Below are positions 1 through 7,053 of a DNA stretch of 64,000 nucleotides, in pieces. The DNA comes from Planococcus plakortidis (GTDB taxonomy: Bacteria > Bacillota > Bacilli > Bacillales_A > Planococcaceae), in assembly GCF_001687605.2 (NCBI RefSeq), contig NZ_CP016539.2:1766501-1830500 (forward strand), read 5' to 3'. Position 1 is the stretch's first letter, and every line of letters starts with the position of its first letter. The translations under genes and the position numbers were made by a program. A model generated the notes under the pieces. That model made no database searches, was not told where the DNA came from, and worked only from the letters and a program-made list of their open reading frames with translations.

Positions 1-41
1 TTCGAAACTTCCCGCTCTACCAAAACTAAGGAGGAAGCAGT

Positions 42-737
42 TTGTTTAATGAATTTTTAGGGCTAGGCTTCGCCCTGTTCAATTTTGTGTTATTGCTCAT
101 CATGTATAAAGTGTTCGGCAAGACCGGGCTGTTCGCCTGGGTCGCGTTCGCCACCATCCTGGCGAATATTCAAGTGACAAAGACGATTGAGATCATCGGT
201 TTGACCGCAACGCTCGGCAATAGCTTGTACGCCTCGACTTTTCTCGCAACCGATATTCTCAATGAAAAATACGGCAGAAAAGAAGCGAAGAAAGCAGTAT
301 GGCTCGGCTTTTCCTCACTTTTGATCATGGTCGTGACGATGCAGTTCGGCCTTCAATTCATTCCGGCGGACAGTGATTTTGCGCACGAAGCACTCGAGAC
401 AGTCTTCGGATTGGTGCCGCAAATCGCCATTGCCAGCATGATCGCTTACTTGCTCGCGCAGCATATCGACGTCATCGTCTTTTCGGCTTTGCGAAAAATC
501 TTTCCGAAAGACAGCCAGTTCTGGATTCGCAATAATGGCTCGACTTTGCTTAGTCAATTGATCGATACCTTGATCTTCACATCGATCGCTTTTTTCGGCG
601 TCTTTCCGTTCGATGTCTGGATCCAGGTCTTTATTTCAACGTATGTATTGAAATTCATCGTGTCGGTGCTGGATACGCCGTTCGGCTATATCGCGAAGAA
701 AATTCGGCCGCTCGATGAACAGGAGGCCGTGCGATGA
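42..737 (+). CDS. ypdP: Queuosine precursor transporter, YhhQ/YpdP family membrane protein
   Basis: The 231-residue protein is almost entirely hydrophobic with about six membrane segments and the family pattern of an early acidic/Asn-rich loop (LATDILNEKYG near residue 70) and a late 'LDTP' segment. The family (DUF165, YhhQ) imports queuosine precursors such as preQ0/preQ1 across the plasma membrane; that role is family knowledge. The start is a TTG preceded by AAGGAGG at 28-34, a near-ideal ribosome site. The stop overlaps the next gene by four bases (ATGA), so the two are translationally coupled. No queuosine riboswitch can be judged because only 41 bases precede the gene. Confidence 0.88.
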   Translation: MFNEFLGLGFALFNFVLLLIMYKVFGKTGLFAWVAFATILANIQVTKTIEIIGLTATLGNSLYASTFLATDILNEKYGRKEAKKAVWLGFSSLLIMVVTMQFGLQFIPADSDFAHEALETVFGLVPQIAIASMIAYLLAQHIDVIVFSALRKIFPKDSQFWIRNNGSTLLSQLIDTLIFTSIAFFGVFPFDVWIQVFISTYVLKFIVSVLDTPFGYIAKKIRPLDEQEAVR

Positions 738-1123
738 TCGAATTGTTCGTGGACGCATCGACTGCTGGCGGTGTCAACGTCAGCGCAGTCGGCGTATTTT
801 TAAGAGGCGAAGGGCATTCCATCAAATGGAGTGAATACGTCGGCGAAATGGATAATCACCAGGCCGAATTCACGGCGCTATTAAAAGGGCTGGAGCTCGC
901 TCGTCCGCTCGCGACCGGCATGGTGTCCATCAAATCGGACTCAAAACTCGTCGTTGACGCCTTCGAAAAACGCTTTGTGAAAAATCCGGTCTACAAAAAA
1001 TTGCTGGACGAGTCCTTGTCGATTGCGGACGAATTCGATTATTGCTTCATCAAATGGATCCCCGATTCCCAGAACAAGGCGGCTCACACACTTGCTAACG
1101 ACAAACTAAAAGAGCATAAATAA
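734..1123 (+). CDS. ypdQ: RNase H-like (ribonuclease HI family) protein
   Basis: The 129-residue protein opens with a beta strand ending in Asp (ELFVDAST), has an acidic residue in 'NHQAEFTAL' and an Asp in 'IKSDSKLVVDAF', matching the first three carboxylates of the RNase H fold, and ends with a His/Asp-type segment (AAHTLAND). Proteins of this type cleave RNA in RNA/DNA hybrids, but many short members have unproven activity. It overlaps ypdP by ATGA, the same pairing as ypdP-ypdQ in Bacillus. A strong terminator follows directly. Function beyond the fold is inferred. Confidence 0.8.
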   Translation: MIELFVDASTAGGVNVSAVGVFLRGEGHSIKWSEYVGEMDNHQAEFTALLKGLELARPLATGMVSIKSDSKLVVDAFEKRFVKNPVYKKLLDESLSIADEFDYCFIKWIPDSQNKAAHTLANDKLKEHK

Positions 1124-1125
1124 AG

Positions 1126-1159
1126 AAAGCAGCCGTTCAACTTTGAGCGGCTGCTTTTT
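1126..1159 (+). terminator. Intrinsic terminator of the ypdP-ypdQ operon
   Basis: Perfect inverted repeat AAAGCAGCCG (1126-1135) / CGGCTGCTTT (1148-1157), extendable inward by five more pairs, followed by a T run. Confidence 0.9.
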
Positions 1160-1188
1160 GCTTTGGGCATGCCAGGTACATGCGATTC

Positions 1189-1197
1189 TGATATGAT
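1189..1197 (+). promoter_or_regulatory. Candidate extended -10 promoter for the small membrane protein genes
   Basis: TGATATGAT, an extended -10 (TGn plus TATGAT), lies 30 bases upstream of the ATG at 1228. No good -35 is visible 17 bases further upstream, which is usual for extended -10 promoters. Confidence 0.5.
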
Positions 1198-1227
1198 GGT
1201 GACATACTGATTTACTGGAGGCTATTT

Positions 1228-1440
1228 ATGAGATCGAAACTAGGAACCGCACTCGATATTTTCATCATCCTGATCGGCCCATTCATCATCTATGCACGCA
1301 TCGTAGACATCATGCAAAACGGCGTATCGCTCTATCCCTTATTATCGGTGATCATCGTCGGGCTTGCACTCGCTTTCGCCGTCTACAATTTGATCCAGCT
1401 ATTGAAAGAACGGCAAAATAGCACTCCGCGCAAAAAATAG
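1228..1440 (+). CDS. Small membrane protein of unknown function (70 aa)
   Basis: I do not recognise this protein. It has two hydrophobic segments (about residues 8-28 and 36-58) and a basic, polar C-terminus ending RKK, so a two-pass plasma-membrane protein with the tail in the cytoplasm is likely. A good ribosome site (GGAGG) stands before the ATG. The next small membrane gene begins 18 bases after its stop, so both are probably one transcript ending at the terminator at 1791-1825. Function cannot be inferred from sequence. Confidence 0.75.
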   Translation: MRSKLGTALDIFIILIGPFIIYARIVDIMQNGVSLYPLLSVIIVGLALAFAVYNLIQLLKERQNSTPRKK

Positions 1441-1458
1441 CAGAAATGAGGATCTCCC

Positions 1459-1785
1459 TTGAAAACGCTTTTATTGTATCTCGTTCCATTAATCGTTTAC
1501 GCACTGATGAATAATCTGGTCAACGACAGCTTTACTTGGCCACAATACTTGATTCTGTTATTCGCTTTTCTGGCGTTCCAGCTCGGCCGGCTGCGCTATC
1601 CGAAAAACGAAGTGCCGCCTGCTGCAAAAGTTACACAGGCCGTCTTTTACGTCTTGACGGTCGCCATCATTTTCCGCGATAAGTATTTGGATGCTGGGCT
1701 GATCAATTTGATGATCGTCCTTGTAGCAGTGTTCGTGATCGTCGAATGGATCATTGCCAAACCGCAGCAAAAAACAAAAGCTTAA
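1459..1785 (+). CDS. Small membrane protein of unknown function (108 aa)
   Basis: This unrecognised protein has about four hydrophobic segments separated by short loops, one of which (around residues 44-56) is basic and Pro-containing (RLRYPKNEVPP). It ends in a Lys-rich tail. The start is TTG preceded by a weak TGAGGAT site, less convincing than for its upstream partner. The pair may act together, but nothing in the sequence points to a substrate or partner. Confidence 0.72.
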   Translation: MKTLLLYLVPLIVYALMNNLVNDSFTWPQYLILLFAFLAFQLGRLRYPKNEVPPAAKVTQAVFYVLTVAIIFRDKYLDAGLINLMIVLVAVFVIVEWIIAKPQQKTKA

Positions 1786-1790
1786 CTACA

Positions 1791-1825
1791 AAAACGCGAA
1801 GCCCGTAGTTTGGGCTTCGCGTTTT
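1791..1825. terminator. Bidirectional intrinsic terminator
   Basis: A 14-bp perfect stem, AAAACGCGAAGCCC (1791-1804) with GGGCTTCGCGTTTT (1812-1825), carries T-rich flanks on both strands. It sits between the convergent 108-aa gene and the 39-aa gene on the minus strand and can end both. Confidence 0.9.
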
Positions 1826-1839
1826 CCTATGCATTCCCT

Positions 1840-1959
1840 TTAAATTACATACCATAGGATGAACAGCACGACTGCGATGCTAATCCACGTGATGATGCGG
1901 ACCAAATTGCGTTTTTTGCGCAGCTCTTCTTGTTCTTTGACGTCTTTTAGCAGCGGCAT
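1840..1959 (-). CDS. Very small single-span membrane protein (39 aa)
   Basis: A 40-codon reading frame starts with ATG at 1959 and stops with TAA at 1840. The product begins MPLLKDVKEQEELRKK, a charged amphipathic stretch, followed by one hydrophobic segment of about 18 residues ending WYVI. A strong GGAGG ribosome site sits six to eight bases upstream, and a promoter with TTGAAA, 17 bases and CATAAT lies at 2007-2035. The bidirectional terminator at 1791-1825 follows. These signals together support a real gene despite its size. Function is unknown. Confidence 0.75.
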   Translation of the reverse strand: MPLLKDVKEQEELRKKRNLVRIITWISIAVVLFILWYVI

Positions 1960-2006
1960 TTTTCGCCCTCCTTGCTGTTTTACATTTCCCATCGCTTCCT
2001 GCTTAG

Positions 2007-2035
2007 ATTATGATGAATAAAAAGGAGGTTTTCAA
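2007..2035 (-). promoter_or_regulatory. Promoter for the 39-aa membrane protein gene
   Basis: On the minus strand TTGAAA (2035-2030), a 17-base spacer, and CATAAT (2012-2007). It overlaps the ribosome site of the divergent sugar dehydrogenase gene. Confidence 0.55.
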
Positions 2036-2036
2036 G

Positions 2037-3050
2037 TTGAAAAAATGGCTTTTTCCCGGGATTCTTGCAGCAGCTCTTGCCGGATGCAGCAATGGGCCGG
2101 CGAATCCCGATGAAGCGACCGCACCTGCAGATGTAATCGCGACAGACCTTGAAGCCCCTTGGTCAATCAACAAACAAGGAAACGCTTTCTATATATCAGA
2201 ACGCCCAGGCACAGTCGCTTATATCGATGCCGAAGGAAAGTTGGAGCGCCAGGATGTCAATTTCTCTTCGCCTTTGTCTTCGGCTTCTGAAGCAGGGTTT
2301 CTCGGATTCGTGCTGAAGCCGGATTTCGATGACTCACAGGAAGCTTACGGCTATTATGTTTATGAAGACAATGGCAATTCCTATAATAAAATTGCGGAAT
2401 TCCGTTTAGACGGCGGAAGCTGGTCGGAAACGGCCGTTCTCTTGTCAGGCATTCCGACAGGCAATGTCCATCACGGCGGCAGGTTAGAATTCAGTGAAGA
2501 CGGCACGCTTTATGCGACTATCGGAGACGCATCCGAACCCGACCTTGCGCAGGACCCCGCTTCAGTCAACGGGAAGATTCTCCGTCTCAACGAATTCAAT
2601 GAATTTGAAATCTACTCACTCGGCCACCGCAATCCACAAGGCTTGGCGTGGGACGGGGAGACGATGTATGCAGCAGAACACGGCCAATCCGCGAACGATG
2701 AAATCAATATCATCGAACAGGATGCCAATTATGGCTGGCCCGATATCGAAGGAGAAGAAACGGCGGATGGCTTAGAAGCACCTCTGGCGACGAGCGGCGC
2801 CGATGATACGTGGGCGCCAAGCGGGATCGATTTCCATGACGGTGTACTGTATATCGCAGCGCTTCGCGGGACGGCGATCAAAGTGCTGGATCCGGAATCA
2901 GCAGAAATCACCGATTCCATCGAAGGCTACGGCCGCATCCGCGACGTCCATTCCGACGGCGACGATTTGTATTTCATCACGAATAATACCGACGGCCGGG
3001 GCACCCCGACAGAAGGCGACGACAAATTGTATATTTTAAATGAACAGTAA
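2037..3050 (+). CDS. PQQ-dependent soluble-type sugar (aldose) dehydrogenase, lipoprotein
   Basis: Start chosen as the TTG at 2037, giving 337 residues, because AAGGAGG at 2022-2028 lies eight bases upstream; an in-frame ATG at 2010 lacks such a site. The N-terminus is a lipoprotein signal with lipobox LAGC (Cys 17), placing the protein on the outer face of the membrane. The remainder is a six-bladed propeller of the GDH-B type: HHGGRLEF carries the catalytic-base histidine region, followed by GDAS, the GHRNPQG motif and the EHG motif. The family oxidises sugars with pyrroloquinoline quinone. No PQQ synthesis gene is in the window, so the cofactor source is open. Terminator at 3051-3078. Confidence 0.85.
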   Translation: MKKWLFPGILAAALAGCSNGPANPDEATAPADVIATDLEAPWSINKQGNAFYISERPGTVAYIDAEGKLERQDVNFSSPLSSASEAGFLGFVLKPDFDDSQEAYGYYVYEDNGNSYNKIAEFRLDGGSWSETAVLLSGIPTGNVHHGGRLEFSEDGTLYATIGDASEPDLAQDPASVNGKILRLNEFNEFEIYSLGHRNPQGLAWDGETMYAAEHGQSANDEINIIEQDANYGWPDIEGEETADGLEAPLATSGADDTWAPSGIDFHDGVLYIAALRGTAIKVLDPESAEITDSIEGYGRIRDVHSDGDDLYFITNNTDGRGTPTEGDDKLYILNEQ

Positions 3051-3078
3051 AAAAGCGGAGACAAATGTCTCCGCTTTT
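3051..3078. terminator. Bidirectional intrinsic terminator
   Basis: A 13-bp stem AAAAGCGGAGACA / TGTCTCCGCTTTT with a two-base loop separates the convergent sugar dehydrogenase and acetyltransferase genes. Confidence 0.9.
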
Positions 3079-3094
3079 TCTATTGCTTTCATTA

Positions 3095-3592
3095 CTACAG
3101 CTTCAGCACCATCAACAATTCATCGATATAACGGCCCTCCGCCTTTTGGGCATTCGGCGTGATGCCGATGGGCTGAAAGCCGGATCGTTCGTAAAAACGG
3201 ATTGCGCGTGGGTTTGCTGAATTGACGGCTAGTTCGAGCTGCTCGAGCCCATCCCATTCACTTGCAAACGCCAGCAAATGGTCAAATAGCTTTGACGCGA
3301 CTCCTGTTCCTCTTGTTTCTTCCGCTGCATAGACAGCGAGTACTTCGGCTCTGTGGCTGGTCTTTTTCCCAGATAATCTGAGCAGCGTCATCATGGAGAG
3401 CAAACGGCCTTCGTCGTACGCACCGAATGTCACGGCTGAAGGATTGCTGAGATTTTTAGCCGTCGCACTCACCGGCCTTTGGTTTGCTTCATTGAAATCA
3501 GTCGAAAACGCATCGGCATCTGTCTGCAATGCCGTCAAGCGAAGTTCTCGGTACTGTTCGGCATCATCTTGCGTTAATCGGCGATAGTCCAT
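3095..3592 (-). CDS. GNAT-family N-acetyltransferase
   Basis: Start taken at 3592, giving 165 residues beginning MDYRRLTQDD, because AAAGGA lies eight bases upstream; longer frames run into the preceding gene. The acetyl-CoA loop is visible as ETRGTGVASKLFDHLL (motif A, R-x-x-G-x-G/A), preceded by the VLAVYA strand and followed by 'ANPRAIRFYERSGF', the motif B signature. GNAT enzymes transfer acetyl from acetyl-CoA to an amine; the substrate cannot be told. It lies 16 bases downstream of the LD-carboxypeptidase gene, so co-transcription is likely. Confidence 0.88.
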   Translation of the reverse strand: MDYRRLTQDDAEQYRELRLTALQTDADAFSTDFNEANQRPVSATAKNLSNPSAVTFGAYDEGRLLSMMTLLRLSGKKTSHRAEVLAVYAAEETRGTGVASKLFDHLLAFASEWDGLEQLELAVNSANPRAIRFYERSGFQPIGITPNAQKAEGRYIDELLMVLKL

Positions 3593-3608
3593 GACATTCA
3601 TCCTTTCT

Positions 3609-4619
3609 TTAGCGGAATTCCTGGACGACACGCCCTTTTCCATCGTCAACGTGGAAAATCGCATGCGCCCCGTTGACAAGAATCACTTGCGGCGGTTGAT
3701 GGCCGATATCGGCATCATAAACGATGGGGATTTTTAATTGCTCTGCAAGTTCCTCGTACACCATCTCCGCGCTATAGCCTTGTACGGCATCATTCGCTTC
3801 GCTTCTGCCAAAGACAATTCCAGAACAATTATCGAACCAGCCTGCATACTTCATCTGCAGCAAACTGCGCTTCAAATCCGGTGTGTTCATTTCGCAGTTT
3901 TCCAAAAACCACACGACCGGCTCCCCTGAAATGAATTTCTTCCGGAAAGCATCCACGTTACCATATGGTGTACCAATGAGGTGGCGGATCACGTCGATGC
4001 ATCCGCCGAGAAGACGGCCTTCCAGTCGTTCGGCTTGTCCCGATACGGTTTTCCATTCGGTCGGCTCGGTCAAATTGAAAACGCCAGCAGCCGGCTTGTC
4101 ATGGCTCCAATTTTTTTGGTATCGCTCAGAAGAGACTTGTTTAATGACTGAGGCTTTCGTCGAAGACAACACATCCACCCAGCGAGCTGTGGTCGCATCG
4201 GTTTCACTGCCGCGCAAGTCGACAATATTGGTGCCGTGTGCTGTCGCGATCCCGGTATTTAACGTAATCGCCAAGGCCAGCAAGCTGACATCCGAATACC
4301 CGAGAAGCCATTTCGGCGTGAACTTCTGGAAATCAAGATACTCCAAAACTTCCAATAATAGCTCCCCACCCCATGGCGGGATGATGGCGTCGATTTGGGA
4401 ATCACGCCAAATGCTGATCAGTTCTCTCGCACGGACAGCTGCAGGCGACGATTTGGCTTCCTTTTGGCTCCAGGCGTTCGGTGTGGCTTTGACAGCAAAG
4501 CCTTGCCGCTCCAATTGGGCAATCGCCCCTTCCAGCAAATGATGGAGTTCTTCAGGCACCCCTGAAGAAGGTGCCGTGACGCCGATGGTTCTTAACGCTC
4601 GATCGGGATAGCGGATCAT
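3609..4619 (-). CDS. LD-carboxypeptidase, S66 peptidase family (LdcA/MccF-like)
   Basis: The 336-residue length and motifs fit family S66: the nucleophile elbow 'LLGYSDVS' (Ser near residue 109), 'VVWFLENCEMN' bearing the catalytic Glu, and 'DIGHQPPQ' bearing the catalytic His. S66 enzymes split L,D peptide bonds, either in murein tetrapeptides during wall recycling or in peptide-nucleotide toxins (MccF). There is no signal peptide, so it acts in the cytoplasm. MccF-like immunity activity is a real alternative, and the adjacent acetyltransferase is reminiscent of acetylation-based self-protection, but this is speculation. GGAGGAG precedes the ATG at 4619. Confidence 0.88.
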   Translation of the reverse strand: MIRYPDRALRTIGVTAPSSGVPEELHHLLEGAIAQLERQGFAVKATPNAWSQKEAKSSPAAVRARELISIWRDSQIDAIIPPWGGELLLEVLEYLDFQKFTPKWLLGYSDVSLLALAITLNTGIATAHGTNIVDLRGSETDATTARWVDVLSSTKASVIKQVSSERYQKNWSHDKPAAGVFNLTEPTEWKTVSGQAERLEGRLLGGCIDVIRHLIGTPYGNVDAFRKKFISGEPVVWFLENCEMNTPDLKRSLLQMKYAGWFDNCSGIVFGRSEANDAVQGYSAEMVYEELAEQLKIPIVYDADIGHQPPQVILVNGAHAIFHVDDGKGRVVQEFR

Positions 4620-4631
4620 TGTCTCTCCTCC

Positions 4632-4841
4632 TTACCAATTGATATAATTGAACAACACATAAACGATGCCCAGCAGTAAAGCGGCTCCAAAACCGGTTAA
4701 GACCACGTGGACCAATCCGTCCACTAAAAGATTCGGCTGCTTGTCGAGACGTTTGCCTTTGAACTGTGAAAAATCCGGAGGCGTTTCTTTTAGATTGCGT
4801 TGCTTTATGGACAGGTCATTTTCCTCGAATTGTTTGCTCAT
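4632..4841 (-). CDS. Small membrane protein of unknown function (69 aa)
   Basis: The first 38 residues are polar and charged; one hydrophobic segment (about 42-66, HVVLTGFGAALLLGIVYVLF) follows, ending near the C-terminus. A single-pass protein with a cytoplasmic N-terminus is likely. I do not recognise a family. It ends 12 bases before the LD-carboxypeptidase start, which suggests one operon of three genes. GGGGTG lies upstream of the ATG. Confidence 0.7.
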   Translation of the reverse strand: MSKQFEENDLSIKQRNLKETPPDFSQFKGKRLDKQPNLLVDGLVHVVLTGFGAALLLGIVYVLFNYINW

Positions 4842-4930
4842 ATATAAACACCCCTATAATTTAACATTTTTAAATTATTTTTCTTTTTACAATTATACTA
4901 AAAGTTGCGCCAAGAAAACATGCTAGTTTT

Positions 4931-4960
4931 TTGCATCATATCCTATATTTTGGCTATAGT
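4931..4960 (+). promoter_or_regulatory. Candidate promoter for the YhfK-like gene
   Basis: TTGCAT (4931-4936), an 18-base spacer and TATAGT (4955-4960), 54 bases upstream of the start codon at 5014. Confidence 0.55.
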
Positions 4961-5013
4961 CCGATTTTTCGGGTATAGGGTGTAGGTAGCCAAATTTTAA
5001 GGAGGAAATTGAA

Positions 5014-5658
5014 ATGAAGACACTCGTAATTGGAGCAAACGGCAAGATTGGACAGCATTTGGTGCGCCTGCTTGCGAAACATCCAGAGCACACAGTGAAA
5101 GCGATGATCCGCAAACCAGAGCAACGACCGTTTTTTGAAGAGTTAAAAGCGGAAACTGTCGTGGCAAGCCTCGAAGGAAGCGTGGAAGAACTGCAAAAAG
5201 CGATGACTGACTGCGATGCAGTAGTCTTCACAGCTGGCAGCGGCGCTTCAACCGGTGCAGACAAAACGATGACTGTCGATTTGGACGGCGCGGCAAAAGC
5301 GGTAGAAGCGGCAGAACTAGCCGGCATCGATCGCTTCATCATGGTCAGCGCCATCCATGCCGATGACCGCTCCCATTGGACCAAGGAAATGACGCCGTAC
5401 TATATCGCCAAACACCACGCTGATCGCATCTTGCAATCGAGCAGCTTGGCGTATACGATTGTCCGGCCCGGCTTATTGACAGACGATCCGGCAACAGGGC
5501 AAATTGCTGCAGCCGGGAAACTCGATTCCGGCAGCATTCCGAGAGAAGACGTCGCAGCTGTCATCGTCGCGTGCCTTGAATCCACGGATCTTACAGACAA
5601 AGTATTCGAGCTGACCGCAGGCGCCAGCCAAATCGAAGACGCCTTAAAACAAATTTAA
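5014..5658 (+). CDS. NAD(P)-binding atypical SDR (YhfK-like sugar epimerase family)
   Basis: The N-terminus holds the dinucleotide-binding glycine motif (VIGANGKIGQHL) right after the first beta strand, and 'FIMVSAIHAD' with 'YYIAKHHAD' gives a Y-x-x-x-K pair. The 214-residue length fits atypical SDR_a5 proteins such as B. subtilis YhfK, whose substrate is unknown. Monocistronic: promoter at 4931-4960, AAGGAGG just before the ATG, and terminator at 5666-5702. Confidence 0.85.
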   Translation: MKTLVIGANGKIGQHLVRLLAKHPEHTVKAMIRKPEQRPFFEELKAETVVASLEGSVEELQKAMTDCDAVVFTAGSGASTGADKTMTVDLDGAAKAVEAAELAGIDRFIMVSAIHADDRSHWTKEMTPYYIAKHHADRILQSSSLAYTIVRPGLLTDDPATGQIAAAGKLDSGSIPREDVAAVIVACLESTDLTDKVFELTAGASQIEDALKQI

Positions 5659-5665
5659 TGAAACG

Positions 5666-5702
5666 AAAAAGCAGGTGAAGACTTTCTCTTCACCTGCTTT
5701 TT
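5666..5702. terminator. Bidirectional intrinsic terminator
   Basis: A 16-bp perfect stem (5666-5681 / 5687-5702, core GCAGGTGAAGA) with A/T runs on both sides between convergent genes. Confidence 0.92.
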
Positions 5703-5703
5703 T

Positions 5704-5961
5704 TCATGCTTTTGTATACTCCTGGCCTTTCCAATTGCGGTAGCCGATCACCACTTGGAAAACGAATGCGATCGAACAGACCACAATGGCGATATAGCCA
5801 AGTATCGTAATCGGCTGCATCAAAATCGACTGAACGACAAGCAATAGCATCAAAGCCGCGATTCCGAAATTGACGATATAGGGTTTATCGTAGTATTTCT
5901 TTGACGCGATCCCGACAAAAACCGCCACCCCAATTATTGCGATAAATAACAACGTGTCCAT
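5704..5961 (-). CDS. Small three-span membrane protein of unknown function (85 aa)
   Basis: The protein shows three hydrophobic segments (about residues 3-20, 30-48 and 52-74) and a polar C-terminus. I do not recognise it. An extended -10 element lies at 6017-6025 and the terminator at 5666-5702 follows the stop, so it is probably a single-gene transcript. Confidence 0.7.
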   Translation of the reverse strand: MDTLLFIAIIGVAVFVGIASKKYYDKPYIVNFGIAALMLLLVVQSILMQPITILGYIAIVVCSIAFVFQVVIGYRNWKGQEYTKA

Positions 5962-6016
5962 TGAATTCCATCCTTTTGTTGAAAGATTAAGTCATTTTTT
6001 AACATCAACTACAGCT

Positions 6017-6025
6017 ACTATAGCA
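6017..6025 (-). promoter_or_regulatory. Extended -10 promoter element
   Basis: Minus-strand TGCTATAGT, 55 bases upstream of the ATG at 5961; no clear -35 is present. Confidence 0.5.
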
Positions 6026-6071
6026 TAATTCACATCCAGAAAGCGGCTTGCTTTCGGCTGAAACAACAGCC

Positions 6072-6110
6072 AAAAATCCCCAATCCACAAATACTGGATT
6101 GGGGGTTTTT
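6072..6110 (-). terminator. Intrinsic terminator of the amidohydrolase/SDR operon
   Basis: A 15-bp stem (6072-6086 / 6096-6110, core CCCCAATCC) with T runs, two bases after the stop of the 73-aa gene. Confidence 0.9.
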
Positions 6111-6113
6111 AGC

Positions 6114-6335
6114 TTAATGCGCTTTTAATTCCGCTACAAGCTTCCGATAGTAGTCAAAATCGAATTCAACGCTTCCTTTTTTATAGAACCATAGCACGGC
6201 TTCTTTATCCCCGCGTTCGAGCATATGTGTGACAAGGGCTTTTGGGCTCGACACATCGATGCCTGCTTGGTCCGCTTCACGCAATTTCGTTAGCATTTGC
6301 TGTTTCGTAGCCAATTGGGCTTCCCCCTTTTTCAT
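6114..6335 (-). CDS. Small soluble protein of unknown function (73 aa)
   Basis: A polar, mostly helical protein with no membrane segment or signal. It overlaps the stop of the upstream SDR gene by four bases (ATGA at 6332-6335), which supports translation by coupling, and an operon terminator follows immediately. I do not recognise a family. An internal ATG at residue 14 is an alternative start. Its role may relate to the SDR or amidohydrolase upstream, but that rests on position only. Confidence 0.68.
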   Translation of the reverse strand: MKKGEAQLATKQQMLTKLREADQAGIDVSSPKALVTHMLERGDKEAVLWFYKKGSVEFDFDYYRKLVAELKAH

Positions 6336-7051
6336 TTCGGCAGCTCCCTCAAATCAAGCAATACCGGCAGTTCATTGAAATCAGGGCGTTGCATCAACTG
6401 GATCAAGCCTGATGCTGTGTCTTCCGGGGTGCTCAGTTTGCCGCTGCGCTTATAATCACGGAAATGCTCGATCTGAGGGAAATCCTCTTCCCCGCTTTCC
6501 CGTATTTTTTCTTGCATGCCGGTATCGATGATGCCCGGTGCGACTGAAACCGCTTTAAGGTTTTCGTATTCCGCATCCAGACAGGTCGTGTAATGGTCGA
6601 GACCCGCCTTGCCGGCGCAATAGGCGCTCCAGCCTTTGATTTGTTTTCTACCGGCACCTGATGAAATATTAACGATGCGGCGCGTCTTTATGGACTCTGT
6701 CCCGCCCAAGAAAGCGGAAGACAAAGCCATTGGCGCCGTCAAGTTCAAAGTGATGCTCTTCTCGATGTCCTGTCCGTCGTTCGCGGCGGCAAAGCCGATT
6801 GGTTCGACCGTCCCGGCATTATTGACCAAAGTAACCGCTTCGGCTTCCGCTGAAATTTCTTTTGCCGCTTTCGACATGACATGTGAAATCCCTGCGATAT
6901 TGGTCAAATCATGGGTGATGAAGAGCCCGCCCGCCCATTCTTCAGGTTCCGTGCGGGCGATGCCGATGACTTGATGGCCCGATTCTGCCAATTGCTTGCT
7001 GAGAGCAAGGCCGATGCCTTTGGATGCACCGGTAATGATAAAGGTTTCCAT
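6332..7051 (-). CDS. Short-chain dehydrogenase, YueD-like (benzil/sepiapterin reductase type)
   Basis: Classical SDR of 239 residues: cofactor loop TGASKGIGLAL at 7-17, NNAGTVEPIG, the catalytic Ser in 'VNISSGAG' and Y-x-x-x-K in 'WSAYCAGKAG'. The sequence resembles B. subtilis YueD, which reduces benzil stereoselectively; the natural substrate is unknown. It begins two bases after the amidohydrolase stop. The order amidohydrolase, SDR, 73-aa protein forms one operon. Confidence 0.87.
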   Translation of the reverse strand: METFIITGASKGIGLALSKQLAESGHQVIGIARTEPEEWAGGLFITHDLTNIAGISHVMSKAAKEISAEAEAVTLVNNAGTVEPIGFAAANDGQDIEKSITLNLTAPMALSSAFLGGTESIKTRRIVNISSGAGRKQIKGWSAYCAGKAGLDHYTTCLDAEYENLKAVSVAPGIIDTGMQEKIRESGEEDFPQIEHFRDYKRSGKLSTPEDTASGLIQLMQRPDFNELPVLLDLRELPK

Positions 7052-7053
7052 CG

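Noticed and set aside
3883..4542. Open frame of 219 codons opposite the S66 peptidase
   Set aside because: Antisense shadow; the minus-strand peptidase has its full catalytic set.
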